DNA from: Gammaproteobacteria bacterium
GTDB taxonomy: Bacteria > Pseudomonadota > Gammaproteobacteria > Pseudomonadales > Pseudohongiellaceae
NCBI GenBank assembly: GCA_018661465.1
Contig: JABJIC010000018.1
Location: 62,001 to 126,000, forward strand
Reading direction: 5' to 3'
DNA: 64,000 nt
Part shown: positions 36,216 to 46,090 of the stretch, piece by piece
Layout of the letters: each line of letters starts with the position of its first letter
Position numbering within the stretch: the first letter of the stretch is position 1
Made by a program: the position numbers and the translations under genes
Notes under the pieces: model-generated
Told to the model about the DNA's origin: nothing
The model's database searches: none
Seen by the model: the letters and a program-made list of their open reading frames with translations, nothing else

Positions 36216-36244
36216 GATAACTATCGATAGTTATCGATAACTAT
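36216..36244. repeat. Triple alternating 10-base palindromic repeat
   Basis: GATAACTATC, its reverse complement GATAGTTATC, and again GATAACTAT(G) follow each other without a gap. The first two form a perfect 20-bp palindrome. It lies in the 94-base gap between bamC and rmuC, 52 bases before the rmuC start. Confidence 0.7.
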
Positions 36245-36295
36245 GTCGATTTACGTTTTCAAATACTCGGGAAAAGTATTGAGGTTGAGCGATAA

Positions 36296-37696
36296 ATGAA
36301 TAGCGAAATTCTCATACCCGTTGGCATAGTGGCTCTCGTTGCTGCTGCCATTGTTATCTATCTAATCCGCCAATCTCAAAAATTAAAACTCTCTGAAGTT
36401 TCCCATCAAGAAAAGCTATTAGCCAGAGAGGCTGAAGTAGAATCTCTCCAGCAACGTGCCCAGCAGCTGGAAGCCGACAACAGTGCACTCAAGCATGACT
36501 ATCAACTGGTCAGGGAAGAAAAGGCCAGCTTGACTACTTCTCTGGATCTTGAAAAAAAACAATTTCAGGAAAAATTAAAAATCATCGATGAGTCGAAACA
36601 AGTGCTGGGTGATGCCTTTAAGAACTTGGCGAATGAGATTTTCGACGAGAAAAGTAAAAAGTTCGAAGCCAAGAATAAAGAAAGCCTTTCATTGGTCCTT
36701 AGCCCCCTGCAGGAAAAAATCAGCCAGTTTGAGAAGCGAGTTGAGGAAACTTACGACAAGGAGTCCAAGGAGAGGTTTTCTCTAGGAAAGGAAATCGAAA
36801 CCCTTCGTGAGTTGAATGCCCAGATTAGTATGGACGCCGTAAACCTTACCAATGCACTTAAAGGCGATAACAAGGCGCAGGGAAATTGGGGAGAATTGGT
36901 GCTTGAATCTGTGCTGGAGAAATCAGGATTAAGCAAGGGTAGGGAGTATGAAGTTCAGGTTAGTCTCGAGGCGGATGATGGCTCTCGATCTCAGCCTGAT
37001 GTGATAGTTCATTTGCCTGAGTCCAGAGATATCATAATTGATTCCAAAGTTTCTCTTAAAGCCTGGGATTCTTATTGCTCTTCTGAAGATGAAGAAGAGA
37101 GAGCGGAGTTACTGAAGCAACACCTGCAATCCATTCGCCTGCACGTTAAAGGTCTGTCAGCAAAAGATTATCAAAAGCTATCGGGGATTAATTCTCTGGA
37201 TTATGTTTTCCTATTCATGCCGATTGAAGCCGCTTACCTTCAAGCGAACCAGCTTGACCCGGAACTCTCTCAATACGCTTTCGAAAAAAACATCATATTT
37301 GTCGGGCCAACAATGCTGCTTACGACATTGAAGCTGGCTCAAAATTTGTGGCGTCTCGATCAGCAGAACAAGAACGCCAATGAGATTGCCCGGCAAGCAG
37401 GGAACCTCTATGACAAGTTTGTAAACTTTGTCGATGATCTAGATGATATTGGCAAAAAAATCGATTCCAGCAAGAAGAGCTTCACTGATGCTCAAAACAA
37501 GCTGGTTTCAGGTACTGGAAATTTAGTAAAGAGAGTGGAGACACTCAAGCAGCTAGGGGCCAAGACATCCAAACAGCTTAAGGCTGATACCCTTAGTCAG
37601 TCAGGTGTCGATGACGAGGCTGAGGGAGCCATGGCTGTCGACATCGATAAAGCAAATAAAGAAAACAAAGAGCAGAAGGATAAGACTCGACACTGA
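36296..37696 (+). CDS. rmuC: DNA recombination protein RmuC
   Basis: RmuC limits inversion of short inverted repeats, probably as a membrane-tethered nuclease-like protein. The 466-residue protein has one N-terminal membrane helix (about 5-24), a long coiled coil (about 30-190) and the RmuC core. The core has NWGELVLESVLEKSGLSKGREYEVQ, SQPDVIVHLPESRDIIIDSKVSL and FMPIEAAYLQA, which contain the PD-(D/E)xK-like residues. The C-terminal tail is Lys/Glu-rich. Confidence 0.95.
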   Translation: MNSEILIPVGIVALVAAAIVIYLIRQSQKLKLSEVSHQEKLLAREAEVESLQQRAQQLEADNSALKHDYQLVREEKASLTTSLDLEKKQFQEKLKIIDESKQVLGDAFKNLANEIFDEKSKKFEAKNKESLSLVLSPLQEKISQFEKRVEETYDKESKERFSLGKEIETLRELNAQISMDAVNLTNALKGDNKAQGNWGELVLESVLEKSGLSKGREYEVQVSLEADDGSRSQPDVIVHLPESRDIIIDSKVSLKAWDSYCSSEDEEERAELLKQHLQSIRLHVKGLSAKDYQKLSGINSLDYVFLFMPIEAAYLQANQLDPELSQYAFEKNIIFVGPTMLLTTLKLAQNLWRLDQQNKNANEIARQAGNLYDKFVNFVDDLDDIGKKIDSSKKSFTDAQNKLVSGTGNLVKRVETLKQLGAKTSKQLKADTLSQSGVDDEAEGAMAVDIDKANKENKEQKDKTRH

Positions 37697-37754
37697 GTCG
37701 CGGTCTCCGCTATTTCTCTCTCAAGCTCATATTTAATATCTCATCCCACAACTT

Positions 37755-38354
37755 ATGATCGACCATATTCTAGACTTTCTTCCATGTGCTACTCCTCAAG
37801 CTTGGCTTGAAAAGGCTGTTGATGAGCAGGATATATTACTTATCGATCACGCCAATTGTGAGAAGAAAGCGGCGGCTACGGCAATGAATTTGATGTACCG
37901 ACATACGCGGAAAACTGAGTTATTGAAGAAAATGTCCCAGCTTGCCAGAGAGGAGCTGCTGCATTTTCAGCAAGTGGTAGAAATCATGGAGCGGCGAAAT
38001 ATTGACTACAAGCGAATAAGTCCTTCTCGCTATGCCTCAGGCTTGAGGGAAATGATTTCTCAAGAAGAGAAGAAGCAGTTTATCGATACTCTTATCATAG
38101 GGGCAATTATTGAGGCTCGATCCTGTGAGCGCTTTGCTGCATTAATTCCCTTGCTAGACGATGACCTGGCGAAATTTTACAAGAGCCTGCTTAAGTCTGA
38201 GTCCAGGCACTATGAAGATTACCTTTCCCTGGCTGCACTCTATAGTGAGAATGATATAGGAGAAAGTCTGGATATGTTTCTGGAAAAAGAGAGAGAGTTA
38301 ATCACGAGTCCCGATGAACTATTTCGATTTCACAGTGGAGTGCCGGTTAACTGA
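37755..38354 (+). CDS. miaE: tRNA hydroxylase MiaE
   Basis: MiaE is a diiron enzyme that hydroxylates the ms2i6A37 side chain of tRNA. The 199-residue helical protein has the ferritin-like ligand set: EKKAAATAMNLMYRH, REELLHFQQVVEIMERR, EARSCERFAALIP and ESRHYEDYL. Its presence suggests oxygen-dependent tRNA modification. It lies 58 bases after rmuC on the same strand. Confidence 0.93.
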   Translation: MIDHILDFLPCATPQAWLEKAVDEQDILLIDHANCEKKAAATAMNLMYRHTRKTELLKKMSQLAREELLHFQQVVEIMERRNIDYKRISPSRYASGLREMISQEEKKQFIDTLIIGAIIEARSCERFAALIPLLDDDLAKFYKSLLKSESRHYEDYLSLAALYSENDIGESLDMFLEKERELITSPDELFRFHSGVPVN

Positions 38355-38370
38355 TGTGAGTTCATGGAAA

Positions 38371-38937
38371 TCAGTTTCTGCAGGAAGAGGAAGCTTGCAG
38401 GTTGTCCCCCAGTTTTTCTCTCAAAATTTGCAGCTGCTCACAGGGAATTTCGAAATTCCCAAGAAGATTTGCAGAATTAAGTGCTGGAATATTAAGTAGA
38501 GGGCTGGCATCTCTAATCTGATTGTTTGCCAGATTAATTCCCGATAACTGATTCAGCTGTTCCAGAGGTGTGATATTGCTTATGTTGTTGTTTCCTAAGT
38601 CGAGAAAGCGAAGTCTGGATAGCTGTCCTATATTTTCGATTGTGCGTACTTCTGAGTCGGCGCAGGAAAGAACGGGAAGTTGATCAATCCCCATCAGCTC
38701 TTGCTGGCTCAGGGCATAATTCGCACAGCCCTGCAGATTAGGATCACTCAGTTGGCTGCTTAGAAGTCTGCCGTCGGGATCGTAAACGGCTTGATCATTC
38801 AATGAAATCGTAAATTTCTGAGAGCAGGCTGTTGCAGTTATTAAGACAATTGAGCAGGCAATTAGTAGTCGATTGCCTAGTAAGTGTATGCAAGGGTTGA
38901 GTCTGGCAATAAAGCTGTGTCTTTTCTGCAGCGGCAT
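38371..38937 (-). CDS. Leucine-rich-repeat lipoprotein
   Basis: This 188-residue protein has an N-terminal basic stretch, a hydrophobic segment (about 22-36) and a lipobox ITATAC (Cys at about 38), so it is likely lipid-anchored. Residues about 95-170 contain short leucine-rich repeats of the internalin-like type: LRFLDLGNNNISNITPLEQL, LSGINLANNQIRDASPLLNI and LNSANLLGNFEIPCEQL. A pair of cysteines caps the repeat region. A protein-interaction role at the envelope is inferred; no partner is known. It is convergent with miaE. Confidence 0.75.
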   Translation of the reverse strand: MPLQKRHSFIARLNPCIHLLGNRLLIACSIVLITATACSQKFTISLNDQAVYDPDGRLLSSQLSDPNLQGCANYALSQQELMGIDQLPVLSCADSEVRTIENIGQLSRLRFLDLGNNNISNITPLEQLNQLSGINLANNQIRDASPLLNIPALNSANLLGNFEIPCEQLQILREKLGDNLQASSSCRN

Positions 38938-39130
38938 AATCGTCTCAGGGTGTCTCGGCTAGGTTAATGGTGGTCTTATAAGATTTGCTAACCGGGATGA
39001 AAGCATATCCAGATTGAGGCTAACACACTGGTATTTATCAATATTCCCAGTTAGTATGCCCAACTCTTTACCATAGGCAGGATTGAAACCCTTTCCTCGG
39101 TAATTGTCCAATGAATCTAAGGAAATACCT

Positions 39131-39832
39131 ATGAATACCATGATACGCAAGATTGTACTGATTCCGGCATTGCTTGGCCTGATGGCTTCCGCCCAGAGCT
39201 TTGCGCAGGGAGATGTAGATCTTGAAAACGAAGACAATCGCATTGCCTATTCAATAGGCGTGAACATAGGGCAGAATCTTGTGGCCCAGGGTTTGCTGGA
39301 TGGAATCGATCTCGACATTTTTATAGTTGGCATGTTGGATGCGGCAAACGACGACAGCAAATTGAGCGAAGAAGAGATGTTCGCGGCCCTGCAGATCTTT
39401 CAGGAAAGATTAGCGAGTCAGGCTCAGGCAGCATTGGAGCAATCCAGAGCCGCCAGTGCTTCCTTTCTTCAGGAAAATTCTGCGAAAGACGGCGTAGTTA
39501 CTCTAGCGTCAGGTCTTCAATATCTGATTCTGGAATCGGGTGACGCGAGTGGTGCTTCACCGACTGCTGATAATTCGGTACTTGCTCATTATCACGGCAC
39601 TCTTATCGACGGTACGGTATTCGATAGCTCTGTTGATCGAGGCGAGCCCGCTCAATTTGGCCTAAGTCAGGTTATCTCTGGTTGGACTGAAGCCCTGCAG
39701 TTGATGAAAGTGGGTGACAAGTGGCGCCTTTTCCTACCTTCGAACCTGGCTTATGGAGAACAATCTCCTACTCCAGCAATTCCGCCTAATTCAGCATTGA
39801 TTTTTGATGTTGAGTTGTTGGAAATTCGCTAG
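39131..39832 (+). CDS. FKBP-type peptidyl-prolyl isomerase (FkpA/Mip-like)
   Basis: From ATG 39131, with AAGGAA 6 bases upstream, it has 233 residues. A signal peptide (about 1-22, ending SFAQG) precedes an N-terminal dimerisation helix domain (about 35-110). The C-terminal FKBP domain has VLAHYHGTLIDGTVFDSSVDRGEP, VISGWTEALQLMKVGDKWRLFLP and LIFDVELLEI. It is probably a periplasmic or outer-membrane foldase. A TTG at 39104 is in frame but weaker. Confidence 0.93.
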   Translation: MNTMIRKIVLIPALLGLMASAQSFAQGDVDLENEDNRIAYSIGVNIGQNLVAQGLLDGIDLDIFIVGMLDAANDDSKLSEEEMFAALQIFQERLASQAQAALEQSRAASASFLQENSAKDGVVTLASGLQYLILESGDASGASPTADNSVLAHYHGTLIDGTVFDSSVDRGEPAQFGLSQVISGWTEALQLMKVGDKWRLFLPSNLAYGEQSPTPAIPPNSALIFDVELLEIR

Positions 39833-39861
39833 AGTTTATTGCTTAAGAGTATTGTATTGAG

Positions 39862-41184
39862 ATGAGTAAGAAAGCTATGGACTCGAAGGATTTCAATGAG
39901 GGGTTGCTGCAATTTTTGCATCAGTCCCCAACTCCTTTCCATGCTGTCGCGAACCTCGCGGCGATGCTTGAAGAAGCTGGATTTTCCAGATTAGACGAGA
40001 GTAAAGCCTGGCAACTTGAAAAAAGCTGCTCCTACTACGTAGTTCGTAATGACTCGGCAATAATAGCCTTCAGAACAGGAAGGTCAGCCCTCGCTGATAG
40101 CGGTGTCAGGTTGAGTGGAGCTCATACCGATAGTCCCTGTCTTAAAGTGAAACCTACTCCGCTTATCAAGAAGCAGGGTTACCTGCAATTGGGAGTGGAA
40201 GTTTACGGCGGCGCCTTACTTCACCCCTGGTTTGATAGAGATCTTTCTATAGCCGGGCGGGTTGATTACCTGGCCGAAGACGGAAGCTTGCAATCAATCC
40301 TGCTTGATCTGAAAGAGCCTATAGCCTTCATTCCCAGTCTCGCTATTCATCTGGATAGAGAAGCAAACACTGGGCGAAAAATAAATAAGCAAAAAGAATT
40401 GCCACCGCTTGTTCTTCAGCTGAACAACGACGAAGAATTCGACTTTGATGCTTTCTTGCTTGAGCAAATATGTAGTCAGTCAGCTGTTGAATTTACCAGT
40501 CAGCCAAAGAAAGTGCTTTCCCATGAGCTTTTTTGTTACGACACGCAAGAACCGGCTTTAGTTGGATTGAATAAGCAATTCATAGCCTCGGCACGTCTCG
40601 ATAATTTATTGAGTTGTTATATTTCCTGCACCTCACTAATAGATAGCAACGATGAACATGCCAGTCTCTTGGTTTGTAATGATCATGAGGAAGTGGGTAG
40701 TGCATCCACCTCAGGTGCTCAAGGTCCATTTCTGAAGTCGGTGCTTGAGAGAATGATTAGCGCGGAGCTGGGCGGGGCTGATGATTTTGAAAGAACAATT
40801 AGGCAATCTGTATTACTGTCAGTAGACAATGCTCATGGTGTGCATCCAAATTTCAGTGATAAGCACGATGAAGAGCATAAGCCGCAATTGAACTCTGGGC
40901 CTGTCATTAAAATAAATGCCAATCAGCGATACGCCAGCAATAGTCGATCCGTAGCATTATTTAAGTCGATCTGTGAGCAGGAAGGAATTCCCCATCAGTC
41001 ATTTGTTATGCGTAGTGATATGGCTTGCGGCAGTACTATCGGCCCGATAACGGCTTCGGGAATCGGTGTCGATACGGTGGACATAGGCTTGGCAAGTTTT
41101 GGCATGCATTCCATTCGCGAACTCGCTGGCGCCGAAGATGGGGTTCTTCTTTTTCGACTTATTGAAGCTTTTTATAATCGCTAG
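39862..41184 (+). CDS. apeB: M18 family aminopeptidase
   Basis: This zinc aminopeptidase favours acidic or neutral N-terminal residues in the cytoplasm. The 440-residue protein has the metal ligands in SGAHTDSPCLKVKPTP, CNDHEEVGSASTSGAQGPFL and DNAHGVHPNFSDKHDEEHKP, plus the C-terminal LASFGMHSIRELAG block with the last His. It follows the FKBP gene by 29 bases and is convergent with mnmC. Confidence 0.93.
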   Translation: MSKKAMDSKDFNEGLLQFLHQSPTPFHAVANLAAMLEEAGFSRLDESKAWQLEKSCSYYVVRNDSAIIAFRTGRSALADSGVRLSGAHTDSPCLKVKPTPLIKKQGYLQLGVEVYGGALLHPWFDRDLSIAGRVDYLAEDGSLQSILLDLKEPIAFIPSLAIHLDREANTGRKINKQKELPPLVLQLNNDEEFDFDAFLLEQICSQSAVEFTSQPKKVLSHELFCYDTQEPALVGLNKQFIASARLDNLLSCYISCTSLIDSNDEHASLLVCNDHEEVGSASTSGAQGPFLKSVLERMISAELGGADDFERTIRQSVLLSVDNAHGVHPNFSDKHDEEHKPQLNSGPVIKINANQRYASNSRSVALFKSICEQEGIPHQSFVMRSDMACGSTIGPITASGIGVDTVDIGLASFGMHSIRELAGAEDGVLLFRLIEAFYNR

Positions 41185-41262
41185 TTTTTTTGCCTCTCTT
41201 TGAGCTTTCTTTGATCCCTGCTTTAAGCCTTCTTTGACTCTTTTTGGCTGGGCTGCAGCTGC

Positions 41263-43242
41263 TTAATTCTTCTTTTGTTTTTTCAAGTCTCTGATCAGAA
41301 ATCTCGCTGGATTTAAATCGTTAACCATCTCTCTGCTTATTGGAAGATTTTCTCTATTTATTAGGCTGGCGAGAAATTCGGCGCCGAGACTGCTAGTGGC
41401 TAAGCCGTTTGAGCCATGGGCAATATTAATAAATAAGCCGGGCAGATATTTTCCCGGCGTCTGGAAGGATGTGCTCGCATCCAGGCTAAGCGGCGAATAA
41501 ATTTCCATCATCGCTTGATGGTCGGGTACGGCGCCGATTATTGGTAAATGATCTTCACTATTACATCGTATCGCTACAAGGTCTGAATCAACTTCATTGC
41601 CGAGAAAGCCCTGGTCATGAAAGTTTTGAGCTAGTAATTCCATGTTCTCTTGATTATCGATTGGCCTGGATTCCAAATTTGCGTCATTGGAATAGGAGGC
41701 TGCAACAGTGTGCAAATTTTCAAAGATAGGGAACACGCTCCTCTCTCCATTGATAACCGTCTTAAGTTGCCCGCTCAGGTGACTGGGAGAGATACGGCTG
41801 ATCTGCCCTCTGACTTTTTGAAGGGGGAACCTAGAGCTCTGGGTAAATTTTTCGCTGTCATGGCTAGTGGCAAGTATCACGACCTCGGCTTGGACCGGTT
41901 CCTTAGCGGATGAATCAATTCTCCATTCATTGTCGGTATGTTCAAGCTTGAGTACTTCGTGATTCAGGCTTAGCTTGATATTTGGATGGTCCAGGTAAGC
42001 CTCGCAAAGGCTTTTCGGGTGTAACCATCCACCTTCACCATGAAGCCATGCGTCGCCGGTTAATCGCGCTCCAGACATGACTGAGGCTTCATCACAGGAG
42101 ACGCGTCGCAGTACATCCTCTGGATACAAAGCCTCCAAAGTAGCAGAGTCGAATGATTTACCTTTATTGACGGCAGCATCTAATTGCAGGACGCCACCGG
42201 CTTGCCAGGAAAAAGCAGCATGTTCATTGGCCAGGTTGGAATATTGCCTCGCGGCAAACAGGAAACTGTGAAGGAAAAACTCAGCCATGGGGATGTGCTT
42301 TCGGAAGAATCGATTGCGTAAAGCCATTTGCGGTATTCCCGAGGCTCCCCCGCAGATATCTCCAGCTTTTTCTAACACCTCAACCTGCCATCCACGCTTG
42401 GCAAGACTATATGCCGTGCTACATCCTGCTAGTCCTGCACCTATAACGACAACTTTCTTATTTTTAATTTCGAAATCCGGCAAACGAAACCAAGGTTTAG
42501 AGCTACTACTCTCTTCAGGGGCCGTGGGTGAATTAAATCTGGCCCGCAACATATGCCGTTTGCGACTAAAGCCCTCGCTTCTAGTCACATCGAAGCCCAC
42601 TGCTTGCAAACCTCTTCTGACATGACCGGCAACACTGTAACTGCTTAAGCTAGAACCTGACTTGCTGCTTTTTGCTATGGCTGAATATAATTCTTCACTC
42701 CATAAATCTGGATTTTGGTTTGGGGTGAAGCCGTCGAGAAACCAACTATCTACAGCTGGGCATCGATCCCAATAACGAGTGGTGAGCTGTTGGTGGGCAT
42801 CGCCGTAGTAGAGATCCAAAACAACATCTTTGCCCAGCAGTATGCGATGACATCCCGCACTGTTTTGAGGATAGGAGGAGAGCAGCTCTGTAATTAGCGG
42901 TTGCAGGTCGGTATGGGCTTTGAAGGTCTCTAGCAGTTGATTACGAGTCAAAGGGTGTTTCTCAAACCCGAGGTAGTTGAGTCTTCCTGGTTTGGCGGGA
43001 CAGCTTCGCCATAGTTTCAAGGTTTCGAGAAAGTTTAGTCCGGAACCGAAGCCCAGTTCCGCTATGGTAAACAGAGAATTCTTGTCTGATTCTGCCCAGC
43101 GCTCGCTTAAATCATTGCCGTCGATGAATATATGGCGACTCTCGGCAGCGGCATCGTCGCAGGAATGATAGATGTCATCATAGAGTGAAGAGTAGGGCAG
43201 ACCGGATTCAAGCCATTTGATATCTGCATTTTCAATCTTCAT
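41263..43242 (-). CDS. mnmC: Bifunctional tRNA mnm5s2U methyltransferase/oxidoreductase MnmC
   Basis: MnmC completes the mnm5s2U34 modification: the C-domain removes the carboxymethyl group using FAD, and the N-domain methylates the product. The 659-residue protein has the methyltransferase domain at about 1-240 (FTIAELGFGSGLNFLE and WFLDGFTPNQNPDLWS) and a DAO-type FAD domain from about 262 (VVVIGAGLAGCSTAYSLAKRG) to 645. Both domains look complete. It faces apeB and lies upstream-divergent from prfB. Confidence 0.95.
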   Translation of the reverse strand: MKIENADIKWLESGLPYSSLYDDIYHSCDDAAAESRHIFIDGNDLSERWAESDKNSLFTIAELGFGSGLNFLETLKLWRSCPAKPGRLNYLGFEKHPLTRNQLLETFKAHTDLQPLITELLSSYPQNSAGCHRILLGKDVVLDLYYGDAHQQLTTRYWDRCPAVDSWFLDGFTPNQNPDLWSEELYSAIAKSSKSGSSLSSYSVAGHVRRGLQAVGFDVTRSEGFSRKRHMLRARFNSPTAPEESSSSKPWFRLPDFEIKNKKVVVIGAGLAGCSTAYSLAKRGWQVEVLEKAGDICGGASGIPQMALRNRFFRKHIPMAEFFLHSFLFAARQYSNLANEHAAFSWQAGGVLQLDAAVNKGKSFDSATLEALYPEDVLRRVSCDEASVMSGARLTGDAWLHGEGGWLHPKSLCEAYLDHPNIKLSLNHEVLKLEHTDNEWRIDSSAKEPVQAEVVILATSHDSEKFTQSSRFPLQKVRGQISRISPSHLSGQLKTVINGERSVFPIFENLHTVAASYSNDANLESRPIDNQENMELLAQNFHDQGFLGNEVDSDLVAIRCNSEDHLPIIGAVPDHQAMMEIYSPLSLDASTSFQTPGKYLPGLFINIAHGSNGLATSSLGAEFLASLINRENLPISREMVNDLNPARFLIRDLKKQKKN

Positions 43243-43440
43243 GACTTGTCAGTAGGTCTCTGTGGTTCGAGGGATGAAAGTGAGGGCATTGTAAGCAAGT
43301 CGGCCTGGATTTGCATCGTTGCAAACTGGGCCTTAGTGCCCGCGCTGATGACAGCTAGTGTTTATGACAGAAAGAGGTGATTTGATGTAAAATGCCGCTT
43401 TTCCAAATCTCAACTATAAACCTTAGCAGGAACAGGCAAA

Positions 43441-44539
43441 ATGCTGGAAATCAACAGCCAATTAACCAGGTTAAAGGACTTACAAACTCGTACCGATAGT
43501 CTCAGGGGGTACCTTTGACTACGATGAAAAGAAGGATCGCTTGGCGGAAGTTGAGTTAGAGCTGGGGGAATCGTCTGTTTGGGATAAGCCTGAATACGCA
43601 CAGGCTCTGGGCAAGGAAAGGTCATCACTGGAAATTATTGTTGGAACTATCGATAAATTGAATTCCGGCATTGCCGAAGTAGGAGAATTACTAAGTCTAG
43701 CCCAAGAAGAAGATGACGAGGAGCTTTTTGATGCGGCAAACTCCGACCTTGAGGGGTTTCAGCAAGACCTGGAAAAGTTGGAGTTCCGGCGCATGTTCTC
43801 GGGGGACATGGATGAAGCTAATGCCTATCTTGAGATTCAAGCCGGCTCCGGTGGTACGGAAGCACAGGACTGGGCAGAGATGCTGCTGCGAATGTACCTG
43901 CGCTGGGGTGAGAGCAAAGGCTTCAAGACTGAGTTGATTGAGGTCTCTGGAGGGGATGTTGCCGGTATCAAGAGCGCAACCCTGCACATAAGTGGTGAAT
44001 TTGCTTTTGGCTGGCTAAGAACAGAGACAGGTGTGCACCGATTGGTTCGAAAATCTCCTTTTGATTCCGGTAGCCGGCGCCATACTTCATTTGCTTCAGT
44101 CTTCGTCTCGCCAGAGATCAATGATGATATAGAGGTCGATCTGGATATGTCGATGGTAAGAATCGATACCTATCGATCTAGCGGAGCAGGCGGGCAGCAT
44201 GTAAATAAGACCGATTCTGCGGTACGTCTGACCCATGAGCCCAGCGGAATTGTGGTTCAGTGTCAAAATCAGCGCTCTCAGCATAAGAACAAGGATATGG
44301 CCATAAAACAACTCAAGGCCAAGCTGTATGAGATGGAAGAATTAAAGCGCAAGGAAGAGGCGCAGGATGTTGAAGAATCCAAGGCAGACATCGGTTGGGG
44401 TAGTCAAATTAGATCCTATGTGCTCGATGCCTCAAGAATAAAAGATTTAAGAACTAATATTGAAGTTACTAACACTGGAGCGGTGTTGGATGGAGATCTG
44501 GATAAGTTTATTGAAGCCAGTCTTAAGATGGGCTTGTAG
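43441..44539 (+). CDS. prfB: Peptide chain release factor 2, with programmed +1 frameshift
   Basis: RF2 releases peptides at UGA and UAA. Translation starts at ATG 43441 and reads 25 codons to an in-frame TGA at 43516-43518. A +1 shift on CTT-T continues in the frame of 43517-44539, giving a 365-residue product, the same as E. coli RF2. Family marks are the hydrolysis loop GGQ in [20 protein letters not shown] and the UGA-recognition SPF in [17 protein letters not shown]. The frame after the shift alone lacks the normal N-terminus. The shift gives autoregulation: RF2 shortage favours frameshifting. Confidence 0.97.
43501..43519 (+). promoter_or_regulatory. prfB programmed frameshift site
   Basis: The internal Shine-Dalgarno-like AGGGGG (43504-43509) is three bases before the slippery CTT (43513-43515), followed by TGAC (43516-43519). 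This is the classic arrangement: SD-like element, CUU codon, and UGA with a following C that weakens termination. Confidence 0.97.
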
Positions 44540-44596
44540 GTTTTTATTCCATTGGAATAAAAAATAATTTGAATTTGTAAGCTGAGAACTGAAGTG

Positions 44597-46090
44597 ATGA
44601 CAGACGAAAATCAACATGACGAGAACAAGCTCATTGCCCAGCGCAGAGATAAGCTGGACGCTATTCGTGAGCAGAGGGTTGCTTACCCGAATGATTTTGA
44701 TCGTAAAGATCAATCCGCCGATCTAGTTGAAAAATTTGACGCCAAGGAAAAAGAAGAGCTGGAGTCACTTGCTCAACAAGTAAGCGTAGCGGGTCGGATA
44801 GTGCGAATGCGTGGTCCATTTACTGTTATTCAAGATGGTGGTGGTCAAATTCAGCTATACATCAATAATAAATCTTTTTCACCAGAGCAGGCAGAAGAAC
44901 TCAAGGCGTTAGACCTCGGGGACATCATCGGTGTTGAAGGTGAGATGTTCAAAACTGGTAAGGGCGAGCTCACAGTGCGAGCGGCATCATTCAGATTGCT
45001 GAGCAAGTCACTGCGGCCATTACCGGATAAGCATAAAGGCTTAACTGACACCGAGATGCGTTATCGTCAGCGTTATGTTGATTTAATAGTTAACGAGGAG
45101 TCTCGCAAGGTCTTCGAGACGAGATCGCGTATCGTTCGCTGCATCCGTAATTATTTTGAAGATCTCGGATACATGGAAGTTGAAACCCCTATGATGCAAG
45201 TTATACCGGGTGGAGCAACGGCTCGGCCTTTTATTACCCATCATAACGCGCTCGATCAGGACATGTACTTGCGAGTGGCGCCTGAATTATTCCTCAAGCG
45301 TCTTGTCGTAGGCGGTTTTGAAAAAGTGTTCGAACTTAATCGTAATTTTCGTAACGAGGGATTGTCTACTCGTCATAACCCAGAATTTACTATGCTGGAG
45401 TTCTATCAAGCCTATGCCAGATATGAAGATTTGATGGATATTACCGAAGAGCTTTTTCGCAAAATATCAATGGAAGTATCAGCTAGTACTGAAATAATTT
45501 ACCAGGGGATGACCCTGGATTTTTCCAAGCCTTTCGCCCGTCTTTCTGTTCGAGATTCCATAAGACAATATTGTGGCGTGGATGATGAGGCGGCATTTGA
45601 TAGCAAGGAAACCGTTGTTGCATTAGCGAATTCACTGGATGTTCATTTCGATGAAGCATGGCCAAAAGGCAAGGTGCTTATGGAAATATTCGATCAGAAA
45701 GTAGAGGATCAATTGGAGCAGGCTACCTTCATCACAGAATATCCTATCGAGGTTTCTCCTCTAGCGCGATGCAATGAAGACAATCCCGAAATTACTGATC
45801 GCTTCGAACTATTCGTTGGAGGCAGGGAATTGGCTAATGGCTTTTCAGAGTTAAATGATCCGGAAGATCAAGCAGAAAGGTTTCAGCAGCAAGTAGAGCA
45901 AAAAGACTCCGGCGACAATGAAGCCATGCACTATGATGAGGACTATGTGACCGCGCTTGAGTATGGTATGCCTCCGACAGCGGGAGAGGGCATAGGCATC
46001 GATAGGCTGGTGATGTTGTTTACTGATTCGTCCTCCATTAAAGATGTGTTGCTCTTTCCCCATATGCGACCACAGCATGAGTCCAGCTGA
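44597..46090 (+). CDS. lysS: Lysyl-tRNA synthetase (class II)
   Basis: This synthetase charges tRNA-Lys. The 497-residue protein has an N-terminal anticodon-binding OB-fold ([22 protein letters not shown]). Motif 2 is in [30 protein letters not shown], and motif 3 is in [21 protein letters not shown] three bases upstream is an alternative start. prfB precedes it with a 10-bp AT-rich hairpin between (44541-44563). This prfB-lysS pair is common in gammaproteobacteria. Confidence 0.97.
   Translation: MTDENQHDENKLIAQRRDKLDAIREQRVAYPNDFDRKDQSADLVEKFDAKEKEELESLAQQVSVAGRIVRMRGPFTVIQDGGGQIQLYINNKSFSPEQAEELKALDLGDIIGVEGEMFKTGKGELTVRAASFRLLSKSLRPLPDKHKGLTDTEMRYRQRYVDLIVNEESRKVFETRSRIVRCIRNYFEDLGYMEVETPMMQVIPGGATARPFITHHNALDQDMYLRVAPELFLKRLVVGGFEKVFELNRNFRNEGLSTRHNPEFTMLEFYQAYARYEDLMDITEELFRKISMEVSASTEIIYQGMTLDFSKPFARLSVRDSIRQYCGVDDEAAFDSKETVVALANSLDVHFDEAWPKGKVLMEIFDQKVEDQLEQATFITEYPIEVSPLARCNEDNPEITDRFELFVGGRELANGFSELNDPEDQAERFQQQVEQKDSGDNEAMHYDEDYVTALEYGMPPTAGEGIGIDRLVMLFTDSSSIKDVLLFPHMRPQHESS

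Noticed and set aside
41185-41262. T-rich, TCTTTGA-repeating spacer between apeB and mnmC
   Set aside because: The repeats are too degenerate, and no stem precedes the T runs. I do not call a terminator.
44541-44563. 10-bp inverted repeat TTTTTATTCC/GGAATAAAAA between prfB and lysS
   Set aside because: It is too AT-rich and has no T tract after a GC stem. It is unlikely to terminate, and the prfB-lysS pair is normally co-transcribed.
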